64,000 nt of DNA from Pseudomonas lurida (GCF_002563895.1 NZ_PDJB01000001.1:3579501-3643500), one strand, 5' to 3'. Numbered from the stretch's first letter, positions 51,990 to 61,241 are shown. The notes: generated by a model not told the origin, from the sequence alone. Numbers and translations are program-made.

Positions 51990-52949
51990 TCAGGCCGGAC
52001 GGACGAGGAATTTCTTGCGATACGCCGCCGGCAACAGGCCCACCCGTTGCTGGAACAGCCGGCGAAACGAGTTGCTGTCTTCATAGCCGACCGCGTAGGT
52101 GATGCTTTCCAGGGTCATGCGGGTCGACTCCAGCATTTGCTTGGCCCGCTCCAGGCGCAGGGTCTGCAGGTAGGCAATCGGTGTGTAACCAGTGGCCTCC
52201 TTGAAACGCCGCTTGAAATTGCGCACGCCAAAACCGAAGCGTCGAGCCACGTCGTCGATGACCAACGGCTCAGCAAAATGCTGCTCCAGCCAGTACTGCA
52301 CGCGCAAGATCTCGCTGTCACCATGGCTTTTGGGCAGCGACCACATGGCATACACCGATTGCTCGCTGCGCACATTATCGATCAGCAAGTATTTACCGCA
52401 GGTGTGGGCCAGCTCCGGCGAGCCGAAACGGCGGATCAAGTGCAGCATCAAGTCCATCGCTGCACTGGCGCCGCCGCTGGTGATCACGCGGTTCTCTTCG
52501 CAGAGGATCTGCGTGTCATCCAGGTTCACGTCCGCGTAGCGTCGACGAAACAGCTCCGCCAGCGCCCAGTGGGTCGTGGCGCGCAGGCCCAGCAACACAC
52601 CCGACTCAGCCAACAGAAAGGCCGCCGTGCACATCGACGCCAATACCGCACCGCTTGCGTGTTGGTCGCGCAACCAGGCGGCATAGGCCGGAAACGTCGG
52701 CAGCGCTTCCTTCAAGGTGAACAGAAACCCTGGAACCAGTACCAGGTCGGTACGCGCGATCTGCGCTATCGAGCAGTCCACCTGCAAACGCTGGCCGCCC
52801 CAGGTATCCACGGCCTGGCCATCCAGGGAGGCAACCGCTACGTCGAAGGGCGGGCTGTCGGCAAACAGGTTGGCGGCGCTGAGCATCTCCAGGGCCATGG
52901 TGGCACTGGCGGCGGAGCAGCGATCGGCCAGGAGCAAAGTGATGTGCAT
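51990..52949 (-). CDS. GlxA-family AraC regulator (second)
   Basis: A 319-residue regulator with a DJ-1/PfpI-like N-terminal domain (LVLVPGFLFTL, SMCTAAFLLAESGVLLG, ITSGGASAAMDLMLHLI) and a C-terminal AraC pair (VIDDVARRFGFGVRNFKRRFKEATG, LESITYAVGYEDSNSFRRLFQQRVG). It is only distantly similar to the one at 49.3 kb. It is divergent from the thioesterase gene across about 110 bp, so it may regulate it. Confidence 0.9.
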   Translation of the reverse strand: MHITLLLADRCSAASATMALEMLSAANLFADSPPFDVAVASLDGQAVDTWGGQRLQVDCSIAQIARTDLVLVPGFLFTLKEALPTFPAYAAWLRDQHASGAVLASMCTAAFLLAESGVLLGLRATTHWALAELFRRRYADVNLDDTQILCEENRVITSGGASAAMDLMLHLIRRFGSPELAHTCGKYLLIDNVRSEQSVYAMWSLPKSHGDSEILRVQYWLEQHFAEPLVIDDVARRFGFGVRNFKRRFKEATGYTPIAYLQTLRLERAKQMLESTRMTLESITYAVGYEDSNSFRRLFQQRVGLLPAAYRKKFLVRPA

Positions 52950-53057
52950 GACGGGAACCTGGTTGCGCTTTTCGCATGTAATAAGTCATTTGTGCACCTA
53001 CCTTAGCCGATTCCACGCCTTTACAGTGCTGCCACCGATCAACTGTCTGGCGTCTTT

Positions 53058-53600
53058 ATGAATCTCTGGTTTCGCTTGCTCTTCATGCTGTCCCGACGCC
53101 CCTGGCGCAAACCCGTGCACGGCCTGGCCACCACCGTGGTGCGCATGCGCGTCTGGCCGCTGGACCTGGATATCAACCGGCATGTCACCAATGGCCGCTA
53201 TTTTTCCCTGGCGGACGTTGCACGCATGGATTTTGTGTTGCGCACCGGCGCCTTTCGCGTGGCACTGCGCAACAAGGCGCTGCCGATCGTGGGCGACACC
53301 TGGGGCAAGTTCCGCCGGGAGTTGAAGCTGTTTGAAGTCTTCGAGGTGCACACCCGCATGCTCGGCTGGGACCCTAAGTGGAGCCTGATGGAGCACCGCT
53401 TTGTCAGCAACGGCCGGGTGGTCGGCGTGGTGGTGATGCGCGGACTGTTCCGCTCGGCCAAGGGCACCCTGCCGCCGAGCGATTTTGTGCGCGAGCTGGG
53501 CCTGGATGAAACATCGCCACCGCTGCCGCAGTGGCTCAGCGATTGGGCGCACAGCTGTGATGAAATGAGTGTTCAGTTACGCGGGGAGGAGCAGGCTTGA
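53058..53600 (+). CDS. 4HBT-fold acyl-CoA thioesterase-like protein
   Basis: A 180-residue hot-dog-fold protein. DLDINRHVTNGRYFSLADVARMDFV contains the conserved Asn/His-x-x-N-x-x-Y pattern of 4HBT/THEM-type thioesterases, and VGDTWGKFRRELKLFEVFEVHTR is the second strand block. It probably hydrolyses acyl-CoA. The substrate length is unknown. An N-terminal Arg-rich segment (FMLSRRPWRKP) may associate with membranes. Confidence 0.82.
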   Translation: MNLWFRLLFMLSRRPWRKPVHGLATTVVRMRVWPLDLDINRHVTNGRYFSLADVARMDFVLRTGAFRVALRNKALPIVGDTWGKFRRELKLFEVFEVHTRMLGWDPKWSLMEHRFVSNGRVVGVVVMRGLFRSAKGTLPPSDFVRELGLDETSPPLPQWLSDWAHSCDEMSVQLRGEEQA

Positions 53601-53650
53601 GTGCGTTTAGATCGCCTTCGCAGGCAAGCCGGTGCCCACATCGACCGCGT

Positions 53651-54976
53651 TCAGCCCAAGAGTTCGGACAGGCCCAGGTGCTCGCGCAGCGTCGACCCTT
53701 CGTACGCCCTGCGGAACAACCCCTTGCGCTGCAAATGCGGAATCACGCTCTCGACAAACGCCGTGAATGAGCCCGGCAAGTACCCCGGAGAAATCACAAA
53801 CCCATCGCAACCACCCTGTTCGAACAGCTCGGCCAACTGGTCGGCCACCTGCGCCCCGGTGCCGACCAATTGCGGCACTCGCACGCTGCTGGCGAAGATC
53901 CGCCCGAGTGCTTCCAGGGTGGTTTCGGGGCCCTGCATCAAGAGCTTTTCAGCCGCAGCCGGGTGGATCAATGGCGACTGGGCGATCTCGGCCAATGTCG
54001 CGCTTAGCGGGAATGGCGACAGGTCCACATTCAACTGCGAGGCCAATGTCACCAGCCCCAACTCTGGGCGTGCCAGCGCGTTGTGCTGATCGCGCTTGGC
54101 CCGGGCCTCGGCTTCGCTGCCGCCAATGAACGGCATCACCGCCGTCAGCACTTTGCAGCTATCGGCCTCGCGACCTTGCTGCACCACCTGGGCGCGCACG
54201 TCGTCACGGAACGCGCGCATGGCCGCCAAATGCGGGTGAATGGTGAAGATCGCCTCGGCCCAACGCGCGCCAAAGCGCCGGCCACGTCCGGAAGATCCGG
54301 CCTGGATCAGCACCGGCCGGCCCTGGGGCGTGCGCGGAATATTCAACGGGCCTTCAACCTTGAACCACTCACCCTGATGCTGCACCGAACGGATCAGCTC
54401 GGGGTCGGCCAGCACACCGCTTTGCCGATCCAGCTTCAGCGCGTCCTTGCCCCAGCTGTTCCAGAGCTTCAACGCGACTTCGACAAACTCATCGGCACGG
54501 TCGTAGCGCAGATCGTGTTCCAAGTGTTTGTCCTTGCCAAACAGGCGCCCTTCGCTGTCGTTCATCGAGGTGACGATATTCCACGCCGCGCGGCCCTTGG
54601 ACAGGTGATCGAGGGTGGCGAATTCACGGGCGATGTGCGCCGGTTCGTAGTAGGTGGTGGAACGTGTCGCGCCCAGGCCCAGCTTGCTGGTTTTACCGAC
54701 CAGGTAAGACAGGATCGGCAACGGGTCCAGGCGCGTAGCGTCCTGAGCGCCGTAGCGCAAGGCGAACTCGCGGGAGCCGCCCATTTGATCGCCCACGGCC
54801 AGGCGGTCGGCGAAGAACAGGAAGTCGAACAACCCCTCCTCCACCACCTTGGCCACGCGTGCGTAGTACTCGGGGTCGAGGTAATTGCCGACGGTTTCCG
54901 GGTGGCGCCACACTGCATGGCTGTGCACCACTGGCCCACTCAACAAGAACGCGGATAAATGGATTTGGCGGCTCAT
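53651..54976 (-). CDS. NtaA/DszA-type flavin monooxygenase (LLM class), second copy
   Basis: A 441-residue LLM monooxygenase of NtaA/SnaA/DszA type. Motifs are LSAFLLSGPVVHSHAVWRHP, FDFLFFADRLAVG, SKLGLGATRSTTYYEPAHIAREFATLDHLS and GRAAWNIVTSMNDSEG. It overlaps the preceding binding-protein gene by 4 bases (ATGA), so a binding protein and its monooxygenase are co-expressed. It is a paralogue of the 25.4-kb gene but clearly different in sequence. The product is probably sulfite from an organosulfur compound. Confidence 0.86.
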   Translation of the reverse strand: MSRQIHLSAFLLSGPVVHSHAVWRHPETVGNYLDPEYYARVAKVVEEGLFDFLFFADRLAVGDQMGGSREFALRYGAQDATRLDPLPILSYLVGKTSKLGLGATRSTTYYEPAHIAREFATLDHLSKGRAAWNIVTSMNDSEGRLFGKDKHLEHDLRYDRADEFVEVALKLWNSWGKDALKLDRQSGVLADPELIRSVQHQGEWFKVEGPLNIPRTPQGRPVLIQAGSSGRGRRFGARWAEAIFTIHPHLAAMRAFRDDVRAQVVQQGREADSCKVLTAVMPFIGGSEAEARAKRDQHNALARPELGLVTLASQLNVDLSPFPLSATLAEIAQSPLIHPAAAEKLLMQGPETTLEALGRIFASSVRVPQLVGTGAQVADQLAELFEQGGCDGFVISPGYLPGSFTAFVESVIPHLQRKGLFRRAYEGSTLREHLGLSELLG

Positions 54977-55911
54977 GGCTTGGGTGTCCATACGGTGATG
55001 TCGTTGATCTTCAGCGCCTTGGGGATCAGCTTGGCGGCGTGGTAGGTGTCGGCGATGCGCTGTTGCTCGGCGAGGTTTTCCAGCTTGACCGGGATGATGT
55101 CGTAGCTGCGGCGGCTATTGGCGCGCTCCACCGTGGCCGGAGCAATATTGCCACACAGCGGGCCGAGGATGTCGGCGGCCTCCTTGGGATGGGCCTTCAC
55201 CCATTGACCGGTTTCGCGCAGGGTGTCAAAGGTCACCTGCAACACGTCTGGGTGGGCCTTGGCGAACTTCGTCGTTGCCAGGTAGAAACGGTTGTAGTCG
55301 GCCAGGCCGTCCTTGCCGTCGGCGATCACCCGTACGTGGTGATCCAGTTCTTGGCTGGCGAGGAACGGGTCCCAGATCACCCAGGCATCGACACTGCCAT
55401 TGGCGAAGGCCGCACCGCCGTCCGGTGCTTCCAGGTAACGCGGGGTGATATCCGCCAGGGTCAACCCAGCCTTTTTCAGCGCGCGGATCAGCAGGTAGTT
55501 GCTGCCCGAGCCCTTGGACACGGCGACGGTCTTGCCCTTGAGGTCGGCGATGCTGTGGATCGGTGATGGGTCCTGGACGATGATTGCCTGGGCGCCCGGC
55601 GATGAGTTTTCCTGGGCGTAATAGGTCAACGGTGCATCGGCGGCCTGGGTGAACAGCGCGAACGCGTCCGCCACATCCGCATGCAGGTCGACGCTACCGG
55701 CGTTCAACGAGCTGAGCAGGCCGGTGCTGAATTCGTGCCAGTTCACTGTGAAACCGAGGGGCTTGAGGCGCTGCTCCAACTGGCCATTTTGCTTGAGCAG
55801 GATCCAGAGGGTCGAAGAACGCTGATAGCTGATATCCAGGGTTTGCTCGGCATGGGCCGCCGCTGCGGCGAACAATAGACTGGCGGCGACGATAAGTGTC
55901 TTGAACGTCAT
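54973..55911 (-). CDS. Sulfonate-type ABC transporter substrate-binding protein
   Basis: A 312-residue periplasmic protein with a signal peptide ending at AAAHAE (about residue 21). The SsuA-like motifs are ISYQRSSTLWILLKQNGQLEQRL, VNWHEFSTGLLSSLNAGSVDLHADVADAF, SPIHSIADLKGKTVAVSKGSGSNYLLIRAL and SVDAWVIWDPFL. It precedes and overlaps the monooxygenase gene. It is divergent from a paralogous binding-protein gene across 245 bp of AT-rich DNA. No permease or ATPase gene is near. Confidence 0.87.
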   Translation of the reverse strand: MTFKTLIVAASLLFAAAAAHAEQTLDISYQRSSTLWILLKQNGQLEQRLKPLGFTVNWHEFSTGLLSSLNAGSVDLHADVADAFALFTQAADAPLTYYAQENSSPGAQAIIVQDPSPIHSIADLKGKTVAVSKGSGSNYLLIRALKKAGLTLADITPRYLEAPDGGAAFANGSVDAWVIWDPFLASQELDHHVRVIADGKDGLADYNRFYLATTKFAKAHPDVLQVTFDTLRETGQWVKAHPKEAADILGPLCGNIAPATVERANSRRSYDIIPVKLENLAEQQRIADTYHAAKLIPKALKINDITVWTPKP

Positions 55912-56156
55912 GAAGCGCCTTGGCGTGGGTGTGGGAAAGACGGCTGCCTATGCCAAAAAACCGCGTAAGGCCGCTCAGTAGCGTCAATTCGATTATATTA
56001 ATGACGGCAAAATATGAAAGAACCCTATAATTCTATCGTTATGCCCAATTCATCGGATCCGCGAAAAAGCGCCCTAAGCTAAGACCGAAAGAGTATTTAA
56101 CGAATATTTTTTAGAACTTTAAGCTCGGGATTATTTCGTTAGAGATCGAGCACGCC

Positions 56157-57101
56157 ATGTCCATTCGTCGTCCCCTCGCCGCCGTACTCGGGTTGCTGGC
56201 CTTTTCTGTCGCCGTCAGCGCCGACGCCCAAGAAACCGTGCGCATCGGTTACCAGAAATCCTCGACCCTGATCACCCTGCTGAAAACCCAGGGCACCCTG
56301 GAAAAAGCCCTCAAGGCCGACAACATCGACGTGAGCTGGCACGAGTTCCCCAGCGGCCTGCCGCTGCTGGAGGCGTTGAACGTGGGCAACGTCGACATCA
56401 GCGCCGACGTGGCCGACACCGTGCCGATCTTCGCCCAGGCGGCCCAGGCCAAACTCACCTACTTCGCCCAGGAGGCGCCCTCGCCTTCAGCCCAGGCCAT
56501 CGTGGTGCGCAAGGACTCGCCAATCCAGCAATTGGCGGACCTCAAGGGCAAGAAGATCGCAGTCACCAAGGCGGCCGGCACGCACTACTTGCTGATTGCC
56601 GCACTGGCCAAGGCGGGCCTGGCCTTTTCGGATATCGAGCCCGCCTACCTGTCGCCCGCCGATGGCCGCGCAGCGTTCGAGAACAACAAGGTGGATGCTT
56701 GGGTCACCTGGGAACCCTTCCTCACCAGCGTGCAACGCCAACTGCCCACGCGCACCCTGGCGGATGGCGCCGGGCTGGCCAGCTACAAGCGCTACTACCT
56801 CACCGGCACGCCCTACGCCAAGGCGCACCCGGAGGTGTTGAAGGTGGTGTATGAGCAGTTGGAAAAGGCCGGCCGATGGGTAAAAACCCACCCACAGGAC
56901 GCAGCAAGCGTGCTCGGCCCGCTGTGGGGCAACCTCGATGTGGCGACCGTTGAAGCGGCCAATGCGCACCGCAGTTATCAGGTGCAGCCGGTAACGATCG
57001 ATCAATTGGGCGAACAGCAAAAGATTGCCGATGCCTTCTTCAAGGCAGGGTTGTTACCCAAGGCCGTGGACGCCCAGGATGTGCAGACCTGGAAGCCTTG
57101 A
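56157..57101 (+). CDS. Sulfonate-type ABC transporter substrate-binding protein (paralogue)
   Basis: A 314-residue periplasmic protein with a signal peptide ending at VSADAQ (about residue 23). IGYQKSSTLITLLKTQGTLEKAL, SWHEFPSGLPLLEALNVGNVDISADVADTVP and DSPIQQLADLKGKKIAVTKAAGTHYLLIAAL align with the protein encoded divergently at 54973-55911. It lacks a transporter partner. After its stop comes a large non-coding repeat region. Confidence 0.87.
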   Translation: MSIRRPLAAVLGLLAFSVAVSADAQETVRIGYQKSSTLITLLKTQGTLEKALKADNIDVSWHEFPSGLPLLEALNVGNVDISADVADTVPIFAQAAQAKLTYFAQEAPSPSAQAIVVRKDSPIQQLADLKGKKIAVTKAAGTHYLLIAALAKAGLAFSDIEPAYLSPADGRAAFENNKVDAWVTWEPFLTSVQRQLPTRTLADGAGLASYKRYYLTGTPYAKAHPEVLKVVYEQLEKAGRWVKTHPQDAASVLGPLWGNLDVATVEAANAHRSYQVQPVTIDQLGEQQKIADAFFKAGLLPKAVDAQDVQTWKP

Positions 57102-57240
57102 GGACACAACAGGAACCACTCGCCACCTGCGAAAGGAGACATACCGGCCCCTCCCCCCATCCACGATGCGAAGCGAGCCGCTGTTGCTCTTGATCCTGCT
57201 TTTGATCTCAGACGCCCCATCAAACACGCTGGCCGGAATT

Positions 57241-57334
57241 CGACAGGGATTTGGGGGGTAAACCGGCAGGGATGCCGGTTTAGCCGCCCCGCGCCATGGA
57301 AGGCGCGTGGCGGCGGCCCCCCAAATCCCTGTCG
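57241..57334. repeat. Large three-way-junction palindrome
   Basis: Perfect 18-bp outer arms (57241-57258 with 57317-57334, CGACAGGGATTTGGGGGG and its complement) enclose two internal hairpins: TAAACCGGC..GCCGGTTTA (57259-57282) and GCCGCC..GCGCC / GGCGC..GGCGGC (57283-57314). Together they would fold as a three-way junction in single-stranded DNA or RNA. It follows the binding-protein gene, where it could act as a terminator-like structure. No T-run follows it. Confidence 0.85.
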
Positions 57335-57341
57335 GATTACG

Positions 57342-57473
57342 GGTACACCGAGCGTGAGCGAGGTGCCGAGTGTTGGGGCAAGAGCGCTTTGCTTACTTTT
57401 GCGCTGTTCAAAAGTGAGCCGCTGTAAGAGCGGAACCCATGGTGGCCGTTACCTAAATAACGGATATGTACCC
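57342..57473. repeat. Dispersed ~135-bp element, copy 2
   Basis: Matches copy 1 at 43232-43366 in GGTACACCGAG, GAGGTGCCGAGTGTTGGGGC, GTGAGCCGCTGTAAGAGCGGAACC and CCGTTACCTAAATAACGG. It sits 7 bp after the three-way palindrome, so palindrome and element may form one composite intergenic unit here. No coding potential. Confidence 0.75.
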
Positions 57474-57495
57474 GGTCTGATCCAACATCCAGGTC

Positions 57496-57690
57496 GGCTG
57501 TCAGGCCGCCTTCGCGGGCAAGCCCGCTCCCACAGTTGGAACGCGGGGTGACAGGCAGAGAGTGGTTGGCTGTCAGGGCGCCTTCGCGAGCAAGCCCGCT
57601 CCCACAGTTGGGTCGTGGGGTGACAGGCAGATAGTGGTTGGCTGTCAGGCCGTCTTCGCGAGCAAGCCCGCTCCCACATGTTTGGATCGC
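57496..57690. repeat. 72-bp tandem REP repeats (three units)
   Basis: Units start at 57496, 57568 and 57640, exactly 72 bp apart. Each has GGCTGTCAGG, GC(C)TTCGCG(G/A)GCAAGCCCGCTCCCAC and GACAGGCAGA(G/T)AGTGGTT. The third is cut short near 57690. It has the same type of unit as 19598-19736. Confidence 0.9.
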
Positions 57691-57749
57691 GGGGGATCCG
57701 TTACATCTCGCCACAAGCCCAGCGCCTTACCAGCACCTGTGCATCCCGG

Positions 57750-59225
57750 TCACAAGAGTGCCCGGGCCAAAGCCTTTTTCCACGCCGAATATCGCCAAGC
57801 CATCGCAGGGTCATCCTGCGGCTCGAACCGCTCCCGCTGACGCTCCAACTGCCCCAGCGCGTCATCACTGGACCACACCCCCAACGCCCGCCCCGCAAGG
57901 TGCGCCGCGCCAAGCGCCGAGACTTCCGGCGACAGGCTGCGCACCACCGGGCGTTGCAGCAGGTTGGCCAGGAACTGCATCAGCCAACGGTTGCGCGTCG
58001 CGCCGCCGTCCACCCATAGCTCTTTTAATGGGCTGCCGATGTCCTGCTGCATGGCTTCGAATACATCCCGGATCTGATAACCGATGGACTCCAGCGAGGC
58101 CCGCAGGATATGGGCGCCGGAGGTGGCTTCGGTCAGCCCGCAGATCAAGCCACGTGCATCGGCCTGCCAGTGCGGCGCGCCCAGCCCGGACAGCGCGGGC
58201 ACAAAATATACGCCGCCGTTGTCCGGCAGTTGCGCGGCTTGCTCGGTGAGGGCATCCAGGGATTCACCCGCCACCAGGCGCGAGGCCCACTGCACGGCGG
58301 CGCCGGTGTGGACGATATTGCCTTCCATACCGAAAGTGGGTTGGCCGCCGTCATGCCAGGCCAGTGTGGTGGACAGCCCGTGGGTCGACGCAATCGGCCC
58401 GCTCATGGGCGTCATCAAGGACGAACCGGTGCCAAGCGTCGCCTTCACCAGCCCCGGCGCAAACCCGCCCTGCCCATACAGCGCAGCGTGGGAGTCGCCG
58501 ATCATCGACATCACCGGGATACCCGCGGGCAACCCACCCACCGCGACGGTTTCAGCAAAAAAGCCGGCGCTCGGCTGGATCGGGGCCAATGCGACCAACG
58601 GAATCTTGAACAGCGCCAACAGCGCTGGGTCCCAGGCACAGGTGTGCAGGTTGAACAATTGAGTACGCGCCGCGTTGGAGAAATCAGTGGCGAACACTTG
58701 GCCGCCGCTGAGTTTCCACAGCAGCCAGCTGTCCACCGTGCCCAGGCAGATATCGCCGGCGGCAGCCCGCGCGTGGCCGTCCTCAAGGTGGTCGAGAATC
58801 CAGCGGAACTTGCCTGCCGAAAACATCGGGTCCAACGCCAACCCGGTCTTTTCCAGAATCAATGCCTCATGACCCTGCTCATGCAATTGGGCACATAGCG
58901 CGGTGGAGCGCCGGCATTGCCAACTGATGCACGGCGACAGGGCTTCGCCGGTACGACGGTCCCAGGCCACGACCGATTCACGCTGGTTGCTGATAGCCAG
59001 GGCGGTGACAGGCCGATCGACCTGGGCCAGGCATTCCTCAATGGCGGCCAGGGTGCTGTGCCAGATCAGCAGCGGGTCCTGTTCGGAAAACCCAGGCTGC
59101 GGATGATGGATGCTCAGCGCCCGCGAGCCCCGGGCAATCACCTGCCCGCGTTCGTTGACCAGCACCGCCTTGGCGTTGCTGGTGCCTTCATCTATCGCCA
59201 GTATCAGCGGAGTGTCGTTGGTCAT
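57750..59225 (-). CDS. FGGY-family sugar kinase (candidate apulose kinase)
   Basis: A 491-residue FGGY carbohydrate kinase. LAIDEGTSNAKAVLVNERG is the phosphate-binding N-terminal motif, AISNQRESVVAWDRRTGEAL, then GLGAPHWQADARG in the C-terminal lobe and LWVDGGATRNRWLMQFLANLL, ending SALGAAHLAG. It is glycerol/xylulokinase-like. ATG 59225 is 5 bp after the transketolase stop. A GTG at 59234 overlaps it. With split transketolase genes upstream the likely substrate is a ketose such as apulose or xylulose; family alone cannot decide. Confidence 0.87.
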   Translation of the reverse strand: MTNDTPLILAIDEGTSNAKAVLVNERGQVIARGSRALSIHHPQPGFSEQDPLLIWHSTLAAIEECLAQVDRPVTALAISNQRESVVAWDRRTGEALSPCISWQCRRSTALCAQLHEQGHEALILEKTGLALDPMFSAGKFRWILDHLEDGHARAAAGDICLGTVDSWLLWKLSGGQVFATDFSNAARTQLFNLHTCAWDPALLALFKIPLVALAPIQPSAGFFAETVAVGGLPAGIPVMSMIGDSHAALYGQGGFAPGLVKATLGTGSSLMTPMSGPIASTHGLSTTLAWHDGGQPTFGMEGNIVHTGAAVQWASRLVAGESLDALTEQAAQLPDNGGVYFVPALSGLGAPHWQADARGLICGLTEATSGAHILRASLESIGYQIRDVFEAMQQDIGSPLKELWVDGGATRNRWLMQFLANLLQRPVVRSLSPEVSALGAAHLAGRALGVWSSDDALGQLERQRERFEPQDDPAMAWRYSAWKKALARALL

Positions 59226-59230
59226 CGCAT

Positions 59231-60163
59231 TCACCGCAACCGAGTGGCAGCCGCCACAATCCCAGCCGCGTCGATGTTATGCAAGGCGCGGGTCGGTTCG
59301 CGGGCGCCGGCGGCGGCATATTCGCCATCGCCGATACCCAGGCGGACCAAGGCAATCCCCAGCCCGGCTTCGGCGAGTACTTCGGCCACCAGGCTACCGA
59401 CCCCGCCGTTGATGTTGTGCTCCTCCACGGTGATGACCGCGCGCGTGCCACTCAGGGCGCTGAGCAACGCGTCACGCTGTAACGGCCGGATTGACGACAG
59501 GTTGATCACCTGCGCCTGGATCCCCTGTTCCGCCAGCACCCGTGCCGCGTCCACCGCTTCGTGCACCACCGAGCCCAGGGCGACGATACTCACATCCGCG
59601 CCCTGGCGCAGGATATCCACCTGCCCCGGTACGAATTGGTAGTCGCCCGCGTGCACATCCGGCAACGCCTTGCCGTCGAGACGGATGTACACCGGGCCCT
59701 GGTAGCGCAGCGCGTAATCAACGATCTGCCGGCACTCAAGCGCGTCGGCCGGGGCAAAAATCTGCACGTTGCCAAAACCGCGCATCACCGAAATATCGTC
59801 AAGGCTGTGGTGCGTGCTGGCCAACGGTCCATAACTGGCGCCCGCATTCAGGCCGAACATTTTGACGTTGGCCTGGTTGTAGCAAACGTCGACTTTGATC
59901 TGCTCATTGGCCCGCGAAATCAGGAACGGTGCCGCGTTGCAGGTCGCAGCGATCTTACCGCCGAGGGCCAGGCCCGCCGCGACGCTGACCAGCGACTGTT
60001 CGGCAATGCCGACATTGATAAGCCGCTCGGGAAAGCGCTGCACAAACGGCCCGATCTTGGCCGTGGAAGTGGAGTCACTGACCACCGGCACCACGTCCAG
60101 GCCGGCATCGACTGCGGCAATAAAGGCCTCCACCATGACGCTCGCCAGATGTTCACTCGCCAT
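59231..60163 (-). CDS. Transketolase, C-terminal subunit
   Basis: A 310-residue subunit carrying the pyrimidine-binding domain (VVSDSTSTAKIG, INVGIAEQSLVSVAAGLALGG with the catalytic Glu and FLISRANEQIKVD) and a C-terminal domain (VEEHNINGGVGSLVAEVLAEAG). It needs the N-terminal subunit encoded just upstream, overlapped by 11 bases, for thiamine diphosphate binding. Split transketolases of this size occur in several sugar-degradation loci. Confidence 0.9.
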   Translation of the reverse strand: MASEHLASVMVEAFIAAVDAGLDVVPVVSDSTSTAKIGPFVQRFPERLINVGIAEQSLVSVAAGLALGGKIAATCNAAPFLISRANEQIKVDVCYNQANVKMFGLNAGASYGPLASTHHSLDDISVMRGFGNVQIFAPADALECRQIVDYALRYQGPVYIRLDGKALPDVHAGDYQFVPGQVDILRQGADVSIVALGSVVHEAVDAARVLAEQGIQAQVINLSSIRPLQRDALLSALSGTRAVITVEEHNINGGVGSLVAEVLAEAGLGIALVRLGIGDGEYAAAGAREPTRALHNIDAAGIVAAATRLR

Positions 60164-60989
60164 GACTCAACTCCTCCAGTGCCGCGTTGATTTCATCACC
60201 CTTGGGCACGCGGTGGTGCCATTCGGGACGGGCTTCGATAAACGACACGCCCTTGCCTTTGATGGTGTGGGCGATCAGCACTTGTGGCGCGCCGGTCTTG
60301 GCCTGCATGCTTTCCAATGCTTGGATCAACTGGCCCGCGTCGTTGCCGTCGCACTCGCTGACGCGAAAGCCGAAAGCCGCCCATTTTTCGTCCAGCGGGT
60401 CTAGCGGCATGATCTCGGCCGTCAACCCCGCCAGCTGCAGCTTGTTCTTGTCGACGATCACAAACAGGTTATCCAGGCCGTACTTGGCGGCAGCCATGGC
60501 CGCTTCCCAGTTGGAACCTTCAGCCAGTTCACCGTCGCCGGTCAGCACGTAGATGCGTTTTTTGCTGCCGGACATCTTCGCCGCCAGCGCCAGCCCCACC
60601 GCCACCGGCAAGCCGTGGCCGAGGGCGCCGGTGTTCAGTTCGATGCCGGGAGTTTTCTGCCGCACCGGGTGGCCCGGCAAGTGAGAGTTGAAGTGCTGAT
60701 AGGTGGGCAGCCAGTCGAGGGGAATGTAGCCCGCCTGCGCCAAGCAGCAATACAAGCCGCCGACACCGTGGCCCTTGCTCTGGATATAGATATCGCGTTC
60801 AGGGTCTTCGGTGCGTTCCGGCCCGGTATCGAGAATGCGGAAATACAGGGTCGCGAGAATATCGGTTTCCGAGAGATCGGCCCCCGTGTGGCCGCCGGCC
60901 GGTGAGTCGGCATTCAGGCGGATGACGTGGCGTCGGATCAGGCGGGCCTGTTCTTTGATCTGGTGGGCGTCGTACTGGAAGGCATTCAT
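60153..60989 (-). CDS. Transketolase, N-terminal subunit
   Basis: A 278-residue subunit with the thiamine-diphosphate pyrophosphate-binding motif VLTGDGELAEGSNWEAAMAA and the NKLQLAG region, plus GALGHGLPVAVGLALAAKM. It is the first of the three-gene operon with the C-terminal subunit and the FGGY kinase. ATG 60989 is the true start; longer frames to 61157 include the promoter area. Predicted to transfer two-carbon units from the kinase product. Confidence 0.9.
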   Translation of the reverse strand: MNAFQYDAHQIKEQARLIRRHVIRLNADSPAGGHTGADLSETDILATLYFRILDTGPERTEDPERDIYIQSKGHGVGGLYCCLAQAGYIPLDWLPTYQHFNSHLPGHPVRQKTPGIELNTGALGHGLPVAVGLALAAKMSGSKKRIYVLTGDGELAEGSNWEAAMAAAKYGLDNLFVIVDKNKLQLAGLTAEIMPLDPLDEKWAAFGFRVSECDGNDAGQLIQALESMQAKTGAPQVLIAHTIKGKGVSFIEARPEWHHRVPKGDEINAALEELSHGE

Positions 60990-61241
60990 GCAGCGGCTCC
61001 TTTGAGGCTGACCACGCGGGGTAAAAGTGTGCAAAGCTGTATTTGAATATTTATTCAGCAGTGACAATATATTTCTATTTAGACGCCGAACGCTCGACAG
61101 GTCAAGGGAGTGACCGACGGAAAAGTGAAATAAAACCTGGAGACACCCCTCGGACAAACGGCCGAAATCCTACTCGCGCCTATCTATTCCACGGCTTCTC
61201 GACGAGCGAACGCGGCGACCTGGAGGCATACTGGAAAAATT

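Noticed and set aside
55912..56156. Third copy of the sulfur-island leader upstream of the binding protein at 56157
   Set aside because: Only an AATATTTT piece (56103-56110) matches and the ACCGACCCC..GGAGGT block is missing, so it does not qualify.
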